Shown: positions 26,844 through 36,100 of the stretch, piece by piece
How the letters are laid out: each line of letters starts with the position of its first letter
Position numbering within the stretch: the first letter of the stretch is position 1
Origin: Lachancea kluyveri NRRL Y-12651
Lineage: Eukaryota > Ascomycota > Saccharomycetes > Saccharomycetales > Saccharomycetaceae
Direction of reading: 5' to 3'
DNA length: 64,000 bases
Assembly (NCBI GenBank): GCA_000149225.2
Contig: CM000690.1
Location: forward strand, 558,001-622,000
Notes under the pieces: model-generated
Seen by the model: the letters and a program-made list of their open reading frames with translations, nothing else
Database searches by the model: none
Told to the model about the DNA's origin: nothing
Program-made: the position numbers and the translations under genes

Positions 26844-29207
26844 TCATATGTAATTACTGTTCAATTCTGATATCGCTCTGCACATAATATGCCAATCCAC
26901 ACTTCTTAGTTTTTTATCTCCAATGCGATGCAACTCCTGCCATTTGCATAGCTCGTACATGAACATCAAATTAGGCTGGATGATTATGTTTAACCGACGA
27001 ACTCTAACGAACAGATATGCACGAAGAACATCACATTGTAATCGTTTCATAGTTTCTGCTATACATACAGTTGCGGACCGTGAAACACCTACCATGCAGT
27101 GTACTAGGACCTTTTCACCTCGCTTGTATACATCATCGATGAACTCCAAAATGTGCTCTAATGGGGCCAACAGAGGATCTTGCCCATTGTCGGCCAAATT
27201 ATCAATATGAAATACTCTAAATCCATCCTTCTCGGTCGTTGTAATGCTATTTTCACCGTCATTGCGTGTTGGTGCTGCCCACGAAAGAGCTTCGCCAACA
27301 GAAACAATGTTCTGGATTCCCAGTTCTTTTAGCAATAAAGGGCATTGGGCATGTTCTAATGAACCCAGGTATAAGTGGGCTAGTATCCGTGATGGCAAAG
27401 GACCTTTCAGCTGTAAAGAAAAGGAGTCCTTAGGCGGCTTTGTCAAAAAAATTTTACTAAACGTCTCTGAATCAATCTCTAAACTCGTGAGAGATTTCGT
27501 CTTGGTCCTTCTAAGTGGTGAATACTCTCGCAACAAAATTTGTAAGTGGCCTAGTACTTGTAGATCAATTGGGAAAAGGAAAAATGGCCGTTGTGAGACA
27601 TTGTGTAGCTTTAGCAATACTTGCTCCAGTGGCAGATCCCACGAATATATCAAGTATGCAACAATTAAAAATGAGGATTCTGTATACCCGTCGGAACAGT
27701 AAATCAGTGACGCATTGTCCGCGCGCATGGAGGAAAATTCAAATATCAAATGGCATACGTTTAATATAATGCTGACAGAATTTAAGTTCAAGCTGCCTAA
27801 CCCGATAGAGCCTGAACTTGGAAAGGTGAATTCTGTAATTGACAGATCCTTGGAGTCTAAACCCTGTAAAAAGCTTTCGACAGTGGCCAGGCTAGGAAAA
27901 TTTGCATTCTCCAAACAACGAATAAACAGTATCCAGGGCTTGTCGGGTTGCGGAATGTTAAATAGTTTAGAATCATTCTTTAGGGGATCCGAAGTATCAG
28001 AAGTATCCAACTTCTCCATCGTCACTATTGTATTTTCAGGAGAGTAGTACTCGCGCTGAGAGATCGATTTCGTACCATTACGAGGGCGGCAGACTTTATA
28101 GATCTCGTAGTCAGTAGCATTACCACACCAAAGTGAAGTTTCTTGGTCTACGCATGTGGCACTGGACATTTTGGAGGTTTCTAAACGTTCACGGTACAAC
28201 AGGTCCTTGTCCCAATTGTTGAAAGAGGCAATGTCAAATTTGGAAGCCAGTTGTTCGGGCAGGGGTTTATCTAGCGTATTCAATGGCATTTTTGGTGTTC
28301 CAAGTATATCGTTAGTGACGTGGGTTGTTTCCAAGATACGAATACGACATGGACGGCTGACGGTGGCCTCTGCTCCATGGGAGTAGCCTCTAGAAACAAA
28401 ATTTTTTGCAATAGCGATTATAGCAGCCAACCTCCGACAATGGCACTCCTTTTTCTCGTGTGTATCGTTCAAACAGTATACCACTATATCTTTAGCCAAT
28501 TCCATAATCTTTGCAGGTTGTAAGTCAAATCGACGAAACAACCCAGGCTGTTGCCAGGCACTCTTATCTTGTTGCATGCCAACACACCGCTTTTCACAGC
28601 CATACATGTACTGCGCCTTCTCGTCGGTGATAAAAAACGGTAGCACCTTATAATACTGGCAAGTTGAGACAATAGAGTCCACAAATTGTGGAGAGACATT
28701 GTTATTCAGCTTGTTCAATTCGAGAGGAACGAGTGTTCGCAGATCGTGTGTTAAGGAGTTGAGGGGGATGAAAAAATCCAACGGATCCAAAGAACTGCGT
28801 AATAAGCCAGAGTTTTCTATTATTTCTTTATCCTGCCCGCCTTCACCATCATCACCATCCTCCTCTTCTTCCTCTTCTCCTGCCTCCTGTTTACTTCCTT
28901 TTCTTTGATCTGTAGATCTAATTGGAGAAGAGCGCACTATGGCACAGCATGAAGGAAATTCAGGCGGCACAGGACAACCAGAGGCATATCCATGTAGCCA
29001 AGGAAATATATTTTCACACTCTGGTAGTGGCGTCGAGTCGTGGATCCGTAGTAAACATGACAACTCGTTGCAGGATACCGTAGGGAATGTATTATCTTGG
29101 AGGATGGATAGGTCTGGTTTCTTCACCTGAGGTAGCACTGCATCGTCTATAGTACTATTGTGTCTCTTGGAAGACTTGCGTTCCATCGGTACTATCTGAG
29201 TAATCAT
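26844..29207 (-). CDS. PPS1: Dual-specificity protein phosphatase Pps1
   Basis: A 787-residue phosphatase (S. cerevisiae 807) with activity on phospho-Tyr and phospho-Ser/Thr, linked to S-phase progression. The active-site loop HCMVGVSRSAT gives the HCx5R signature with Cys 704 and Arg 710; the general-acid region DNLADNGQDPLL lies about 30 residues before. An upstream region around 450-560 resembles a degenerate second phosphatase domain, as the family has. An acidic Glu/Asp run is near residue 113. The ATG at 29207 is used; a second at 29186 is seven codons in. Confidence 0.92.
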   Translation of the reverse strand: MITQIVPMERKSSKRHNSTIDDAVLPQVKKPDLSILQDNTFPTVSCNELSCLLRIHDSTPLPECENIFPWLHGYASGCPVPPEFPSCCAIVRSSPIRSTDQRKGSKQEAGEEEEEEDGDDGEGGQDKEIIENSGLLRSSLDPLDFFIPLNSLTHDLRTLVPLELNKLNNNVSPQFVDSIVSTCQYYKVLPFFITDEKAQYMYGCEKRCVGMQQDKSAWQQPGLFRRFDLQPAKIMELAKDIVVYCLNDTHEKKECHCRRLAAIIAIAKNFVSRGYSHGAEATVSRPCRIRILETTHVTNDILGTPKMPLNTLDKPLPEQLASKFDIASFNNWDKDLLYRERLETSKMSSATCVDQETSLWCGNATDYEIYKVCRPRNGTKSISQREYYSPENTIVTMEKLDTSDTSDPLKNDSKLFNIPQPDKPWILFIRCLENANFPSLATVESFLQGLDSKDLSITEFTFPSSGSIGLGSLNLNSVSIILNVCHLIFEFSSMRADNASLIYCSDGYTESSFLIVAYLIYSWDLPLEQVLLKLHNVSQRPFFLFPIDLQVLGHLQILLREYSPLRRTKTKSLTSLEIDSETFSKIFLTKPPKDSFSLQLKGPLPSRILAHLYLGSLEHAQCPLLLKELGIQNIVSVGEALSWAAPTRNDGENSITTTEKDGFRVFHIDNLADNGQDPLLAPLEHILEFIDDVYKRGEKVLVHCMVGVSRSATVCIAETMKRLQCDVLRAYLFVRVRRLNIIIQPNLMFMYELCKWQELHRIGDKKLRSVDWHIMCRAISELNSNYI

Positions 29208-29589
29208 ACCGGGGCTTTGGTTTTTGTGAAGTCTTTGAGAAGGGGTGTATCGACCGTACGGTGGTCCCAGTTAGCTTGATTATCACATCTTGAGGGGTGA
29301 AACCTGCGACGTACAATATGACCATGGACCGTTGGTATCATTTGTACGCCAGGCTTTGACTACTATCGCGTACTAGTAGTAGGTTTGAGCCTTACCACCG
29401 GTACGCCATCTTATGTAACGTATCTTTACTATCAGTTCTCTGTGATTGCGTGATCATTTACCTTTATGTGTGTGTGAAACCTATGTATGTTTCGCTTCTC
29501 AAAGATACTTATCCAACTGAAACGCGTGCGTATCTTCTTTCGACAAATCCAGCTATCACAAAACAAGTGAAGAACCCTGAAAAACAAAG
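29208..29589. other. Divergent PPS1/DLS1 promoter region
   Basis: A 382-bp head-to-head spacer rich in short palindromes: ACCGTACGGT at 29253-29262, CTACTA/TAGTAG arms around 29360-29380, and ACCACCGGTAC at 29394-29404, whose core is inverted relative to the first. No gene is seen. Confidence 0.5.
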
Positions 29590-30135
29590 ATGTCTGAAGC
29601 TTCACATGTTCGAGCAGATAAAGCCAAGTCCTCGAGGCCACATCTACCGGTTTCGAAATGTAAACGTATCGCGAAAACGGACCCAGATTGTATTCTAACT
29701 TCTCAAGCTGCGTACGTTGCCACTGCGTTTGCCACGGAGCTGTTTATTCAGAACTTTGTAGAGGAGGCCATGTTAGTTTCGCAACTGGAGAAAAACAATG
29801 CAAAGAGTGTCAGGCTAACCTACGACAATTTAGCCAAGTGTGTTTCTCGGTTAGACAAGTTCATATTTTTAGGCGATGTGGTGCCACTGACCAAAAATTT
29901 GAAGACGCTGGTTCAGGAAAACAGGGCCAGATACACCACTGCAGCAGCTGATCCTGGACAAACCGTTTTACCTTTCAAAATGAAAGACCAGGCACAAAAT
30001 CAAGAGGATATCACTTTAACCGGACATGATGAAGAAGGTGAGGGTACAGAGAATACGGGGGACCCAGAAAAAGATACCGAGGATGAAGCGGTAGAGGCAG
30101 GACAAGAGGACGACGAAGATGTTGCTATGGACTGA
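29590..30135 (+). CDS. DLS1: Histone-fold subunit Dls1/Dpb3
   Basis: Single counterpart of the WGD pair DLS1 (ISW2 chromatin-remodelling complex) and DPB3 (DNA polymerase epsilon); 181 residues. The histone fold spans about 21-100: SKCKRIAKTDPD, then ATAFATELFIQNFVEEA and TYDNLAKCV. The helix after it, DVVPLTKNLKTLVQENRARYTT, is more like Dls1 than Dpb3. A Glu/Asp-rich tail ends the protein. It should pair with Dpb4. In an unduplicated genome one protein may serve both complexes, which is an inference. It is divergent to PPS1. Confidence 0.9.
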   Translation: MSEASHVRADKAKSSRPHLPVSKCKRIAKTDPDCILTSQAAYVATAFATELFIQNFVEEAMLVSQLEKNNAKSVRLTYDNLAKCVSRLDKFIFLGDVVPLTKNLKTLVQENRARYTTAAADPGQTVLPFKMKDQAQNQEDITLTGHDEEGEGTENTGDPEKDTEDEAVEAGQEDDEDVAMD

Positions 30136-30485
30136 TTTAGCCCGCACTGATATGGCACTTGGAGAGTCAATAATAATGTGTATATATCCATAAAGTACAA
30201 GATACGAATTATTACGATTCCTTTCAGACTCGAACCGAAGTTTTTTTTAACATGTAGCCGGTGTGATCAATGAGAAAATGTAACGCAGACCGGTAAGCCA
30301 CGCGCTAATACCAGAAAGTGGGGACCTGGCTCTGAAGAGGGAAGCTACTGTCGTTTAAAGTTATAAAGTGTGGAGACAGCATTTCTGGAAATTTCCCCGG
30401 CCTCTTTGCTGGAAACATTATAAAGCAAGGGCCATTTCCCTTTCATGAGCTTCAATTAAGCGGCATAAAGCAAACAACAACAAAC
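30136..30485. other. Intergenic region upstream of MPM1
   Basis: A 350-bp gap with the DLS1 terminator and MPM1 promoter. It includes two TATAAA boxes (near 30362 and 30419) flanking a heat-shock element. A GGTTCGAGTCT string on the minus strand at about 30227-30237 resembles a tRNA B-box but no tRNA folds around it. Confidence 0.55.
30383..30395. promoter_or_regulatory. Heat-shock element upstream of MPM1
   Basis: TTCTGGAAATTTC gives three alternating inverted units (TTC-nn-GAA-nn-TTC), the minimal perfect Hsf1 site. It lies about 90-100 bp upstream of the MPM1 ATG between two TATAAA boxes, a typical layout for a heat-inducible yeast promoter. Confidence 0.6.
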
Positions 30486-31490
30486 ATGGGTTTATTCACT
30501 GGTAATAACAACGAGAAAAGCGTGCAAGAGTACAATGATTCTTTGCTCAACGATGACAAACCCTCAAACAAACTTCCACAACAACTAGATTTAATCCAGG
30601 AATCTCTTTCAAATGCCTGGCGCAACTCTACGGAGCTGTGCTCTGACATGTTGTCGAAGCCAGACAAATTTTGGCATGACGTACTCAAATCCACCACTGA
30701 GGACGGCGATCTTGGTGCCGGCCGTAATGCCTCAGGTCGCTCTTTGGATACAGATGCTTTTGTAGACGACATCATCTTAAATGCCTCTGATGCAGTGGGT
30801 AGCGTATTATCTGGGATGGGTTTCCCTGGTGGGTTTGGTCATCCGTTTAAGATCAGAAATTTGATGCAGAACAAACAAAATGATGAAATCATCAAGCAAG
30901 GCGTCACCGGTCTTTATAGTTTCAAGAATCCAACTAATGCCCAATTCACACGCTGTAGTGAGTTGGAGGGGTTATCCGTTTGGGATACCAAAGGTTGGTG
31001 GAGATGCTTATTCCCGGAACAGGCAGTTAAGGGTAAATTGGGTGACGATGCTGATATCGCACGTGTCTTAACCAGGGAAAGAGTTGAACAAGATGCAAAT
31101 CACGCTTTGGGACTTTTCTTTCCTGATTACTCCGGCTATTTGAACTGGAGATCTTACATGATCAAACTTTCAAAACAAAAAAGGGAAGAACAGCTGCTTT
31201 CCAGTAAAGAATTGGCACTAAACGCCACTCCAGAAGATTTAATGCATGTGACTGGTGACAAGGGCAAGAGAGTGGTCGGTAACTCCAATTTTGTCACCTA
31301 TAATTCTACAGAACATGGTCAGGAACAGATTAAGGAAACCAAAACATATTTCAGCGATGGAACCGTGTCGATTAAATCTGAAAAAAGACTAACCCCGAAC
31401 GACGGTACTGCTCCAAAGGTAGAAACATTTGAAAAAGTTGTTTCTAGAGACGACGATTCCACGAAGGATGGTTGGTTCTGGAGGAAATAA
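30486..31490 (+). CDS. MPM1: Mitochondrial membrane protein Mpm1
   Basis: A 334-residue orthologue of YJL066C (252 residues in S. cerevisiae), a mitochondrial membrane-associated protein of poorly known function. The start MGLFTGNNN matches the family N-terminus. The sequence is hydrophilic; a Gly-rich weakly hydrophobic segment (GSVLSGMGFPGGFG, about 108-121) is the best candidate for membrane contact. The motif WDTKGWWRCLFPE near 165 is the most distinctive block, and the C-terminus ends in DGWFWRK. The extra length lies mostly in the middle and Lys/Thr-rich C-terminal part. Confidence 0.88.
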   Translation: MGLFTGNNNEKSVQEYNDSLLNDDKPSNKLPQQLDLIQESLSNAWRNSTELCSDMLSKPDKFWHDVLKSTTEDGDLGAGRNASGRSLDTDAFVDDIILNASDAVGSVLSGMGFPGGFGHPFKIRNLMQNKQNDEIIKQGVTGLYSFKNPTNAQFTRCSELEGLSVWDTKGWWRCLFPEQAVKGKLGDDADIARVLTRERVEQDANHALGLFFPDYSGYLNWRSYMIKLSKQKREEQLLSSKELALNATPEDLMHVTGDKGKRVVGNSNFVTYNSTEHGQEQIKETKTYFSDGTVSIKSEKRLTPNDGTAPKVETFEKVVSRDDDSTKDGWFWRK

Positions 31491-31833
31491 TTGTACTTTG
31501 GGTTTGGAGGTTATTATGTATGGCAATGGGTTTGTAAATAGTTTTTCACCATTTTAGATCAAACATTTTCTTTCTTTATTTTTTTTTTTTTTTGTGATGC
31601 TAACGCATGATGAACACCATTCCATCAAGATACAGTTGTGTGATCACCTTGCAACTGGCGTTCAGCTTGTGAGCGCTCTTTTGTTTGGATAATATCTGTC
31701 ACAGGTGTTGTTACCCTAACTTTGAATCCGTAATCCTAAAGAAAGAAAGAATAAAAATTTGCAAAGGGAACGGGTTCCATCCAAAGATCAATCAACAGTG
31801 TTGAACAGAGTAGAGGAAAAAGCAACAATTATC
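31491..31833. other. Intergenic region between MPM1 and PAF1
   Basis: A 343-bp tandem gap containing a 16-bp T tract near 31579. The open frame leading into PAF1 extends back to a TTG at 31759 but carries no conserved residues. No other feature is seen. Confidence 0.5.
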
Positions 31834-33015
31834 ATGTCCAAAAAGCAAGACTATATAGCTAAAGTGAGGTATCAAAATGACCTGCCACCTCCACCAATTC
31901 CTCCGAAATTGCTGAACTACCAAGTCTCTCCAAACGAAGAAGTCGACTCACCCCAGTTAATCACTTCCTTATACACCAAGACTAATGTGACGCCGCTAGT
32001 GAAACTGAATAATGACTTAGGCATGCCATTGGACCTTATGAAAATTCCTGGAGTGTTAGATCAAATGGACACAAAATATCTACATGGCTTTGAAAACATC
32101 AAGCTGCATCCGAACGATCGTATTCTATTAAGAGATCCCAGAGTAGACCGTTTGACCAAGACGGATATGTCTAAGGTCACCTTTTTAAGGAGAACTGAGT
32201 ATGTTTCCGAGGCTAATACAGCAAAAATTTCCGACAAGAAGAGAGTCTTTTCTGAGGTAGATGCCGATGACGATAAAGTGTTGACGCCTGACCAAATTGT
32301 AGGGAAAGTTGAAAATACTTTTGAGAGCATTACCAAAGACTTGTCAAAAATCAACCATCCTGTCAAAAAGAAAGTCCACGCGGTTAAGACCTGGGATTTA
32401 CTTCCAGATACCGTATCTATGGATCAGACGTACTTCACAGTTAGGCTGGTGGGCTCTGCTGTACTACAAGAAAGCGAGAAGAATAAGTTAGAGCTCGCGA
32501 CTGCATTATTTAGGCCCGTTGAACTGGAAGAAGACGAGTGGGTCTCAGTTTATACGGTAGATGGGGCCAGCTCGAAGGAATTGGAAAAAAACCTGGAGCA
32601 ACAAATTGACGAAATCTCTGTCGACAACAACGTCTACAAGTTTAAAAGATTGAGAGATTTTGATATGAAGCAACTGCCACCGACCACTACAGGACCTTTT
32701 GGTGAACTAGCATTGAGGTTTAACAATGAAAGAGGTGTGGTGTATTATAAACCTTTACGTCCAAGGATTGAGCTTAGAAGAAGGAGGATCAATGAGGTTA
32801 TTAAGCCGTTGGTTAGGGAGAATAACTTGGACCAAATCAACCTCAAGTTAAGAAATCCAATCACTCAAGAGACTAAGGACAGGGACAAGATGAGATCCAG
32901 GTTCGATCCAATCGATTTCCCCAATCTTGAGGAGGAACTGGAGGACACCAAGAACACAGAACTCCAGGATCAAGATGGGAAAGAAGGGAACGAAGAGGAG
33001 AAAGACAGTAATTAG
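31834..33015 (+). CDS. PAF1: RNA polymerase II-associated Paf1 complex subunit Paf1
   Basis: A 393-residue core subunit of the Paf1 elongation complex (S. cerevisiae 445). The start MSKKQDYIAKVRYQNDLPPP aligns directly with the S. cerevisiae N-terminus, and PPKLLNY, RILLRDPRVDRLTK and VTFLRRTEYVS are near-identical family blocks. WDLLPDTVSMDQTYF and the basic RIELRRRRINE follow. The difference in length is in the acidic C-terminal tail, which is much shorter here. It couples elongation to histone H2B ubiquitylation and H3 methylation. Confidence 0.95.
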   Translation: MSKKQDYIAKVRYQNDLPPPPIPPKLLNYQVSPNEEVDSPQLITSLYTKTNVTPLVKLNNDLGMPLDLMKIPGVLDQMDTKYLHGFENIKLHPNDRILLRDPRVDRLTKTDMSKVTFLRRTEYVSEANTAKISDKKRVFSEVDADDDKVLTPDQIVGKVENTFESITKDLSKINHPVKKKVHAVKTWDLLPDTVSMDQTYFTVRLVGSAVLQESEKNKLELATALFRPVELEEDEWVSVYTVDGASSKELEKNLEQQIDEISVDNNVYKFKRLRDFDMKQLPPTTTGPFGELALRFNNERGVVYYKPLRPRIELRRRRINEVIKPLVRENNLDQINLKLRNPITQETKDRDKMRSRFDPIDFPNLEEELEDTKNTELQDQDGKEGNEEEKDSN

Positions 33016-33184
33016 ATCGGTGTGTAGGTTATATAGCAGATAAATGCAAACCGCGAAACGTGCTGCTTTTTTTTTAGGTATATATGCGGTCGTCGATTAC
33101 GAGGAAGTGCGATACGGTCTACCCTTTTTTGACACATACTTGAGCTTATACTCTTACAACCAGTAATCAAAGCCAAGGCCTGCA

Positions 33185-34078
33185 ATGTCCTTTAAAATTA
33201 ATCAAGAAATAGCCTGTTGTGGAGGTAAACTGCTAAAGCTATCCCATGTCTCCGTTGAGACCAAAACCTCTATGGATGTCAACGTTTATTTGCCAAAGCA
33301 GTATTACCAAGGTTCTCTTAGAGCCCTTCCAGTAATTTACTACTTGTCTGGTCTAACCTGTACTCCTCAAAATGCCTCTGAAAAAGCCTTCTGGCAGATC
33401 CAGGCAGACAAGTACGGCTTCGCAATGGTTTTTCCCGATACTTCTCCTCGTGGAGATAATGTTCCAGATGATTCCAACAAGGATTGGGATTTCGGTTTGG
33501 GTGCTGGTTTCTATGTCAATGCCACTGAAGAGCCATTCAAAAAGCATTATAGGATGTTTGATTACATTCATAAGGAGCTACCTCAAGAGTTGAACAGTTT
33601 TTTTAACAAGGATGGTGACAAATTAGATTTCTTGGATAACATTGCCATCACTGGCCACTCAATGGGTGGGTACGGTGCATTATGTGGGTTTTTGAAGCAC
33701 TACGGTGAAAATCGCTACAAATCGTGTTCTGCTTTTGCTCCGATTGTTAACCCGATCAATGTTCCATGGGGCCAGAAGGCATTTGCTGGCTACTTGGGTG
33801 CTGATAAATCTGTTTGGAAAAAGCATGATCCTTGTGAGTTGCTTCAAGACGTCGAAAATGAAAGGAACAGTAAGATCTTGATCCACGTCGGCTCCAGTGA
33901 TCCATTTTTAGAAGAGCAGTTGAAACCTGAGTTGCTATTACAGGCTGTCAAAGGTACTTCTTGGGAAAACAACGTCAGCGTCAAAGTCGTCGATGGGTTC
34001 GATCATTCCTACTATTTTGTAAGCTCCTTTGTTCCAGAACATGCAGAATTCCATGCAAAAAATTTGGGGTTAATCTAG
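33185..34078 (+). CDS. S-formylglutathione hydrolase (esterase D, YJL068C orthologue)
   Basis: A 297-residue alpha/beta hydrolase (S. cerevisiae 299) that hydrolyses S-formylglutathione in the formaldehyde detoxification pathway. The nucleophile is Ser 159 in GHSMGG, with Asp 239 (GSSDPF) and His 274 (FDHSYYF) completing the triad. GLTCTPQNASEKAFWQ near 55 and FPDTSPRG near 83 are esterase-D family blocks. The protein is cytosolic, with no signal peptide. It is convergent with SAF1 with only 47 bp between stops. Confidence 0.94.
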   Translation: MSFKINQEIACCGGKLLKLSHVSVETKTSMDVNVYLPKQYYQGSLRALPVIYYLSGLTCTPQNASEKAFWQIQADKYGFAMVFPDTSPRGDNVPDDSNKDWDFGLGAGFYVNATEEPFKKHYRMFDYIHKELPQELNSFFNKDGDKLDFLDNIAITGHSMGGYGALCGFLKHYGENRYKSCSAFAPIVNPINVPWGQKAFAGYLGADKSVWKKHDPCELLQDVENERNSKILIHVGSSDPFLEEQLKPELLLQAVKGTSWENNVSVKVVDGFDHSYYFVSSFVPEHAEFHAKNLGLI

Positions 34079-34125
34079 GCTAATTGGCACCTGAATGTTA
34101 TATAAAATCGTAGCTACATAACTCA

Positions 34126-35952
34126 TCATAGCTTTGTGATCAGTGCACCCGTTTGCCAACCACCTGCAGTGATCGCTACACATGTGTAATCACAACCTAT
34201 GCTTACTCTGGTTGGTTTTCCAACTTTGATGCTTCTTGCATTTTCAAACTGACCCGCTTGTCTCTCTTCTACTATATGTGATGGTGTACCCAAACCCAGG
34301 CAACCACACATCTCACTTTCCAAACCCCAAGTGTATATTTGTCCATTGGCCGTCAAGGCCACTGTATGGTAATCACCTGTAGATAGAGAAATAAACCTGT
34401 CGGTACTATCGTCTAGTTCTAACTTTGTCAACGAGTCATAGACCACTTCTCCGTTACGAATTGTCACTATGTAACAGTTTTGTTCGGTGAACAGTGCAAG
34501 CGTATTATTGGAGCCAACGATCTTAGACAATTTCCCATTTACTGGTAAGTCAATATACCTAGTCGTGCCATTCGCATACAACCACAATCTATGCCCTTCA
34601 TTATTAATATAAAATACGGAGTTATCTTGACAGCATGCAAAGTCAATAACCTTGTGTTCACCATTGACATCGCCGGTGTTTGGAACCACTTGATAGTTTG
34701 CTCTAGAGTAAGACTCGCCTTTCTGTAATGGGCTGCGGTCTCGCCAAACAACGAGACCAACCTCGTAGAAAAAGGCACAGTTAAAATTCCAGCCGCATCC
34801 AATTTTTAAAATAGGATTTGTTTCTGTTGGGGGCAACCCCTCAAATTGCAATTTAATACCGTGTTCCACTTCGGGACCATCCCACGAATACAACTCATTC
34901 TTATCATCAAGCGCTAGAAAGTGTGATCTTCCAGAAGAAATTGCCACGAACTTCACGGCATTTAACCTTGCCTCTGCGACTTCAAAACTATTGTTATCCA
35001 GAGAATATATATCAAAACAATCACGACAAAACATTCTTCTGATATGTTTGTTACCAGGTAGATAGTGTTCGACCTTTTCCTCCATGTCGCGCAGAGAAGA
35101 ATAAATGTCTCTGTGCGGAATTTCTATGGGTATATCGGCCATCCGATTATGGCGATCGCCCATAACACCTGTAGTATTGATAGTACCACCCGCACGAATA
35201 GGAGCACGACGTAATACAGGATAAGACTGTTCGATGGAGGATATCATATCCTTGAACGGGTTATAGTCGTGCTCGCCGTTACGAGGCCCTGGTCCTTTAT
35301 GACCACCGTTATAAGTGGAGCCGGTGGAGAAAAGTTTCCCAGATTTAGTCAATATCTGAAAGGAAAACCCACCGCCAGATATCTGTACAATGGTCTTGTC
35401 GTCTTCTTGGATATTCGCTTCGATCTGACTATCCTCTTGGTTGGTCCAGCTGTTAGCTCTGGCAGAAATTGGGTGTGAATCGACGAACCAGGGAACTTCA
35501 ACAGGGGAATTGATGCCAAACTTTAAGCGCAATCCAGCACTATTAACAAATGAATCAGAAATTAAAGAATGGGAACTCAAAGTATAACCCAAACGTGCAT
35601 GTTTCAAGCAACCCCACGTATATAAGCCTGCAACGCTACTTCTCAGATTATACAGTTCCAACCATGTTTTTTCGGGATATCTGTTCAGTAAAATCGTCTC
35701 TGAGCAAGTCTTAAAATCTTGTGAAGTCTTCGTTAAAAAGGGTTCGTCATTGGTGTTTGCAGTTCCAAAGGCCTTATGATACAATTCATGCCATAAAGTG
35801 CTAGAATTTTCATAGTCCAGCAATTTATGAAAATATTTGTTTGTCAATGATAAATTTCTTATATCGTTGGAGGAAAGATAAGGTAAAGTAGCTTCTACAA
35901 TATCTGGTGGTAAATTTGCTTCTATTGAGTGTTCATCACTTTCCTCGGGCAT
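34126..35952 (-). CDS. SAF1: F-box protein Saf1 with RCC1-like repeats
   Basis: A 608-residue SCF substrate receptor (S. cerevisiae 637), best known for targeting adenine deaminase Aah1 for degradation on entry into quiescence. An F-box occupies about residues 14-58 (LPPDIVEATLPYLSSNDIRN), and RCC1-type repeats follow, with YTWGCLKHARLGYTL near 110, LFSTGSTYNGG near 205 and IYTWGLESEMCGCLGLG near 540. The spacing of these blocks predicts a propeller. It is divergent to nothing nearby; DUG2 lies upstream on the same strand. Confidence 0.92.
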   Translation of the reverse strand: MPEESDEHSIEANLPPDIVEATLPYLSSNDIRNLSLTNKYFHKLLDYENSSTLWHELYHKAFGTANTNDEPFLTKTSQDFKTCSETILLNRYPEKTWLELYNLRSSVAGLYTWGCLKHARLGYTLSSHSLISDSFVNSAGLRLKFGINSPVEVPWFVDSHPISARANSWTNQEDSQIEANIQEDDKTIVQISGGGFSFQILTKSGKLFSTGSTYNGGHKGPGPRNGEHDYNPFKDMISSIEQSYPVLRRAPIRAGGTINTTGVMGDRHNRMADIPIEIPHRDIYSSLRDMEEKVEHYLPGNKHIRRMFCRDCFDIYSLDNNSFEVAEARLNAVKFVAISSGRSHFLALDDKNELYSWDGPEVEHGIKLQFEGLPPTETNPILKIGCGWNFNCAFFYEVGLVVWRDRSPLQKGESYSRANYQVVPNTGDVNGEHKVIDFACCQDNSVFYINNEGHRLWLYANGTTRYIDLPVNGKLSKIVGSNNTLALFTEQNCYIVTIRNGEVVYDSLTKLELDDSTDRFISLSTGDYHTVALTANGQIYTWGLESEMCGCLGLGTPSHIVEERQAGQFENARSIKVGKPTRVSIGCDYTCVAITAGGWQTGALITKL

Positions 35953-36100
35953 CTTTTTTAGTGTTCTTTGCTTCTATTATACATTTTAGTTGATAGGGGA
36001 GAGAAGTCATGCATTCATGTTATCCCTTGAGGCCGTTGCGATGACATTGACGTTAAAGGTGATATGCTAGTTAATATACAACGTCAAATCTGGCGTATAC

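Noticed and set aside
30227-30237. tRNA B-box-like GGTTCGAGTCT on the minus strand with a possible T-arm
   Set aside because: No matching 5' acceptor arm or A-box at the right distance, so no tRNA can be folded.
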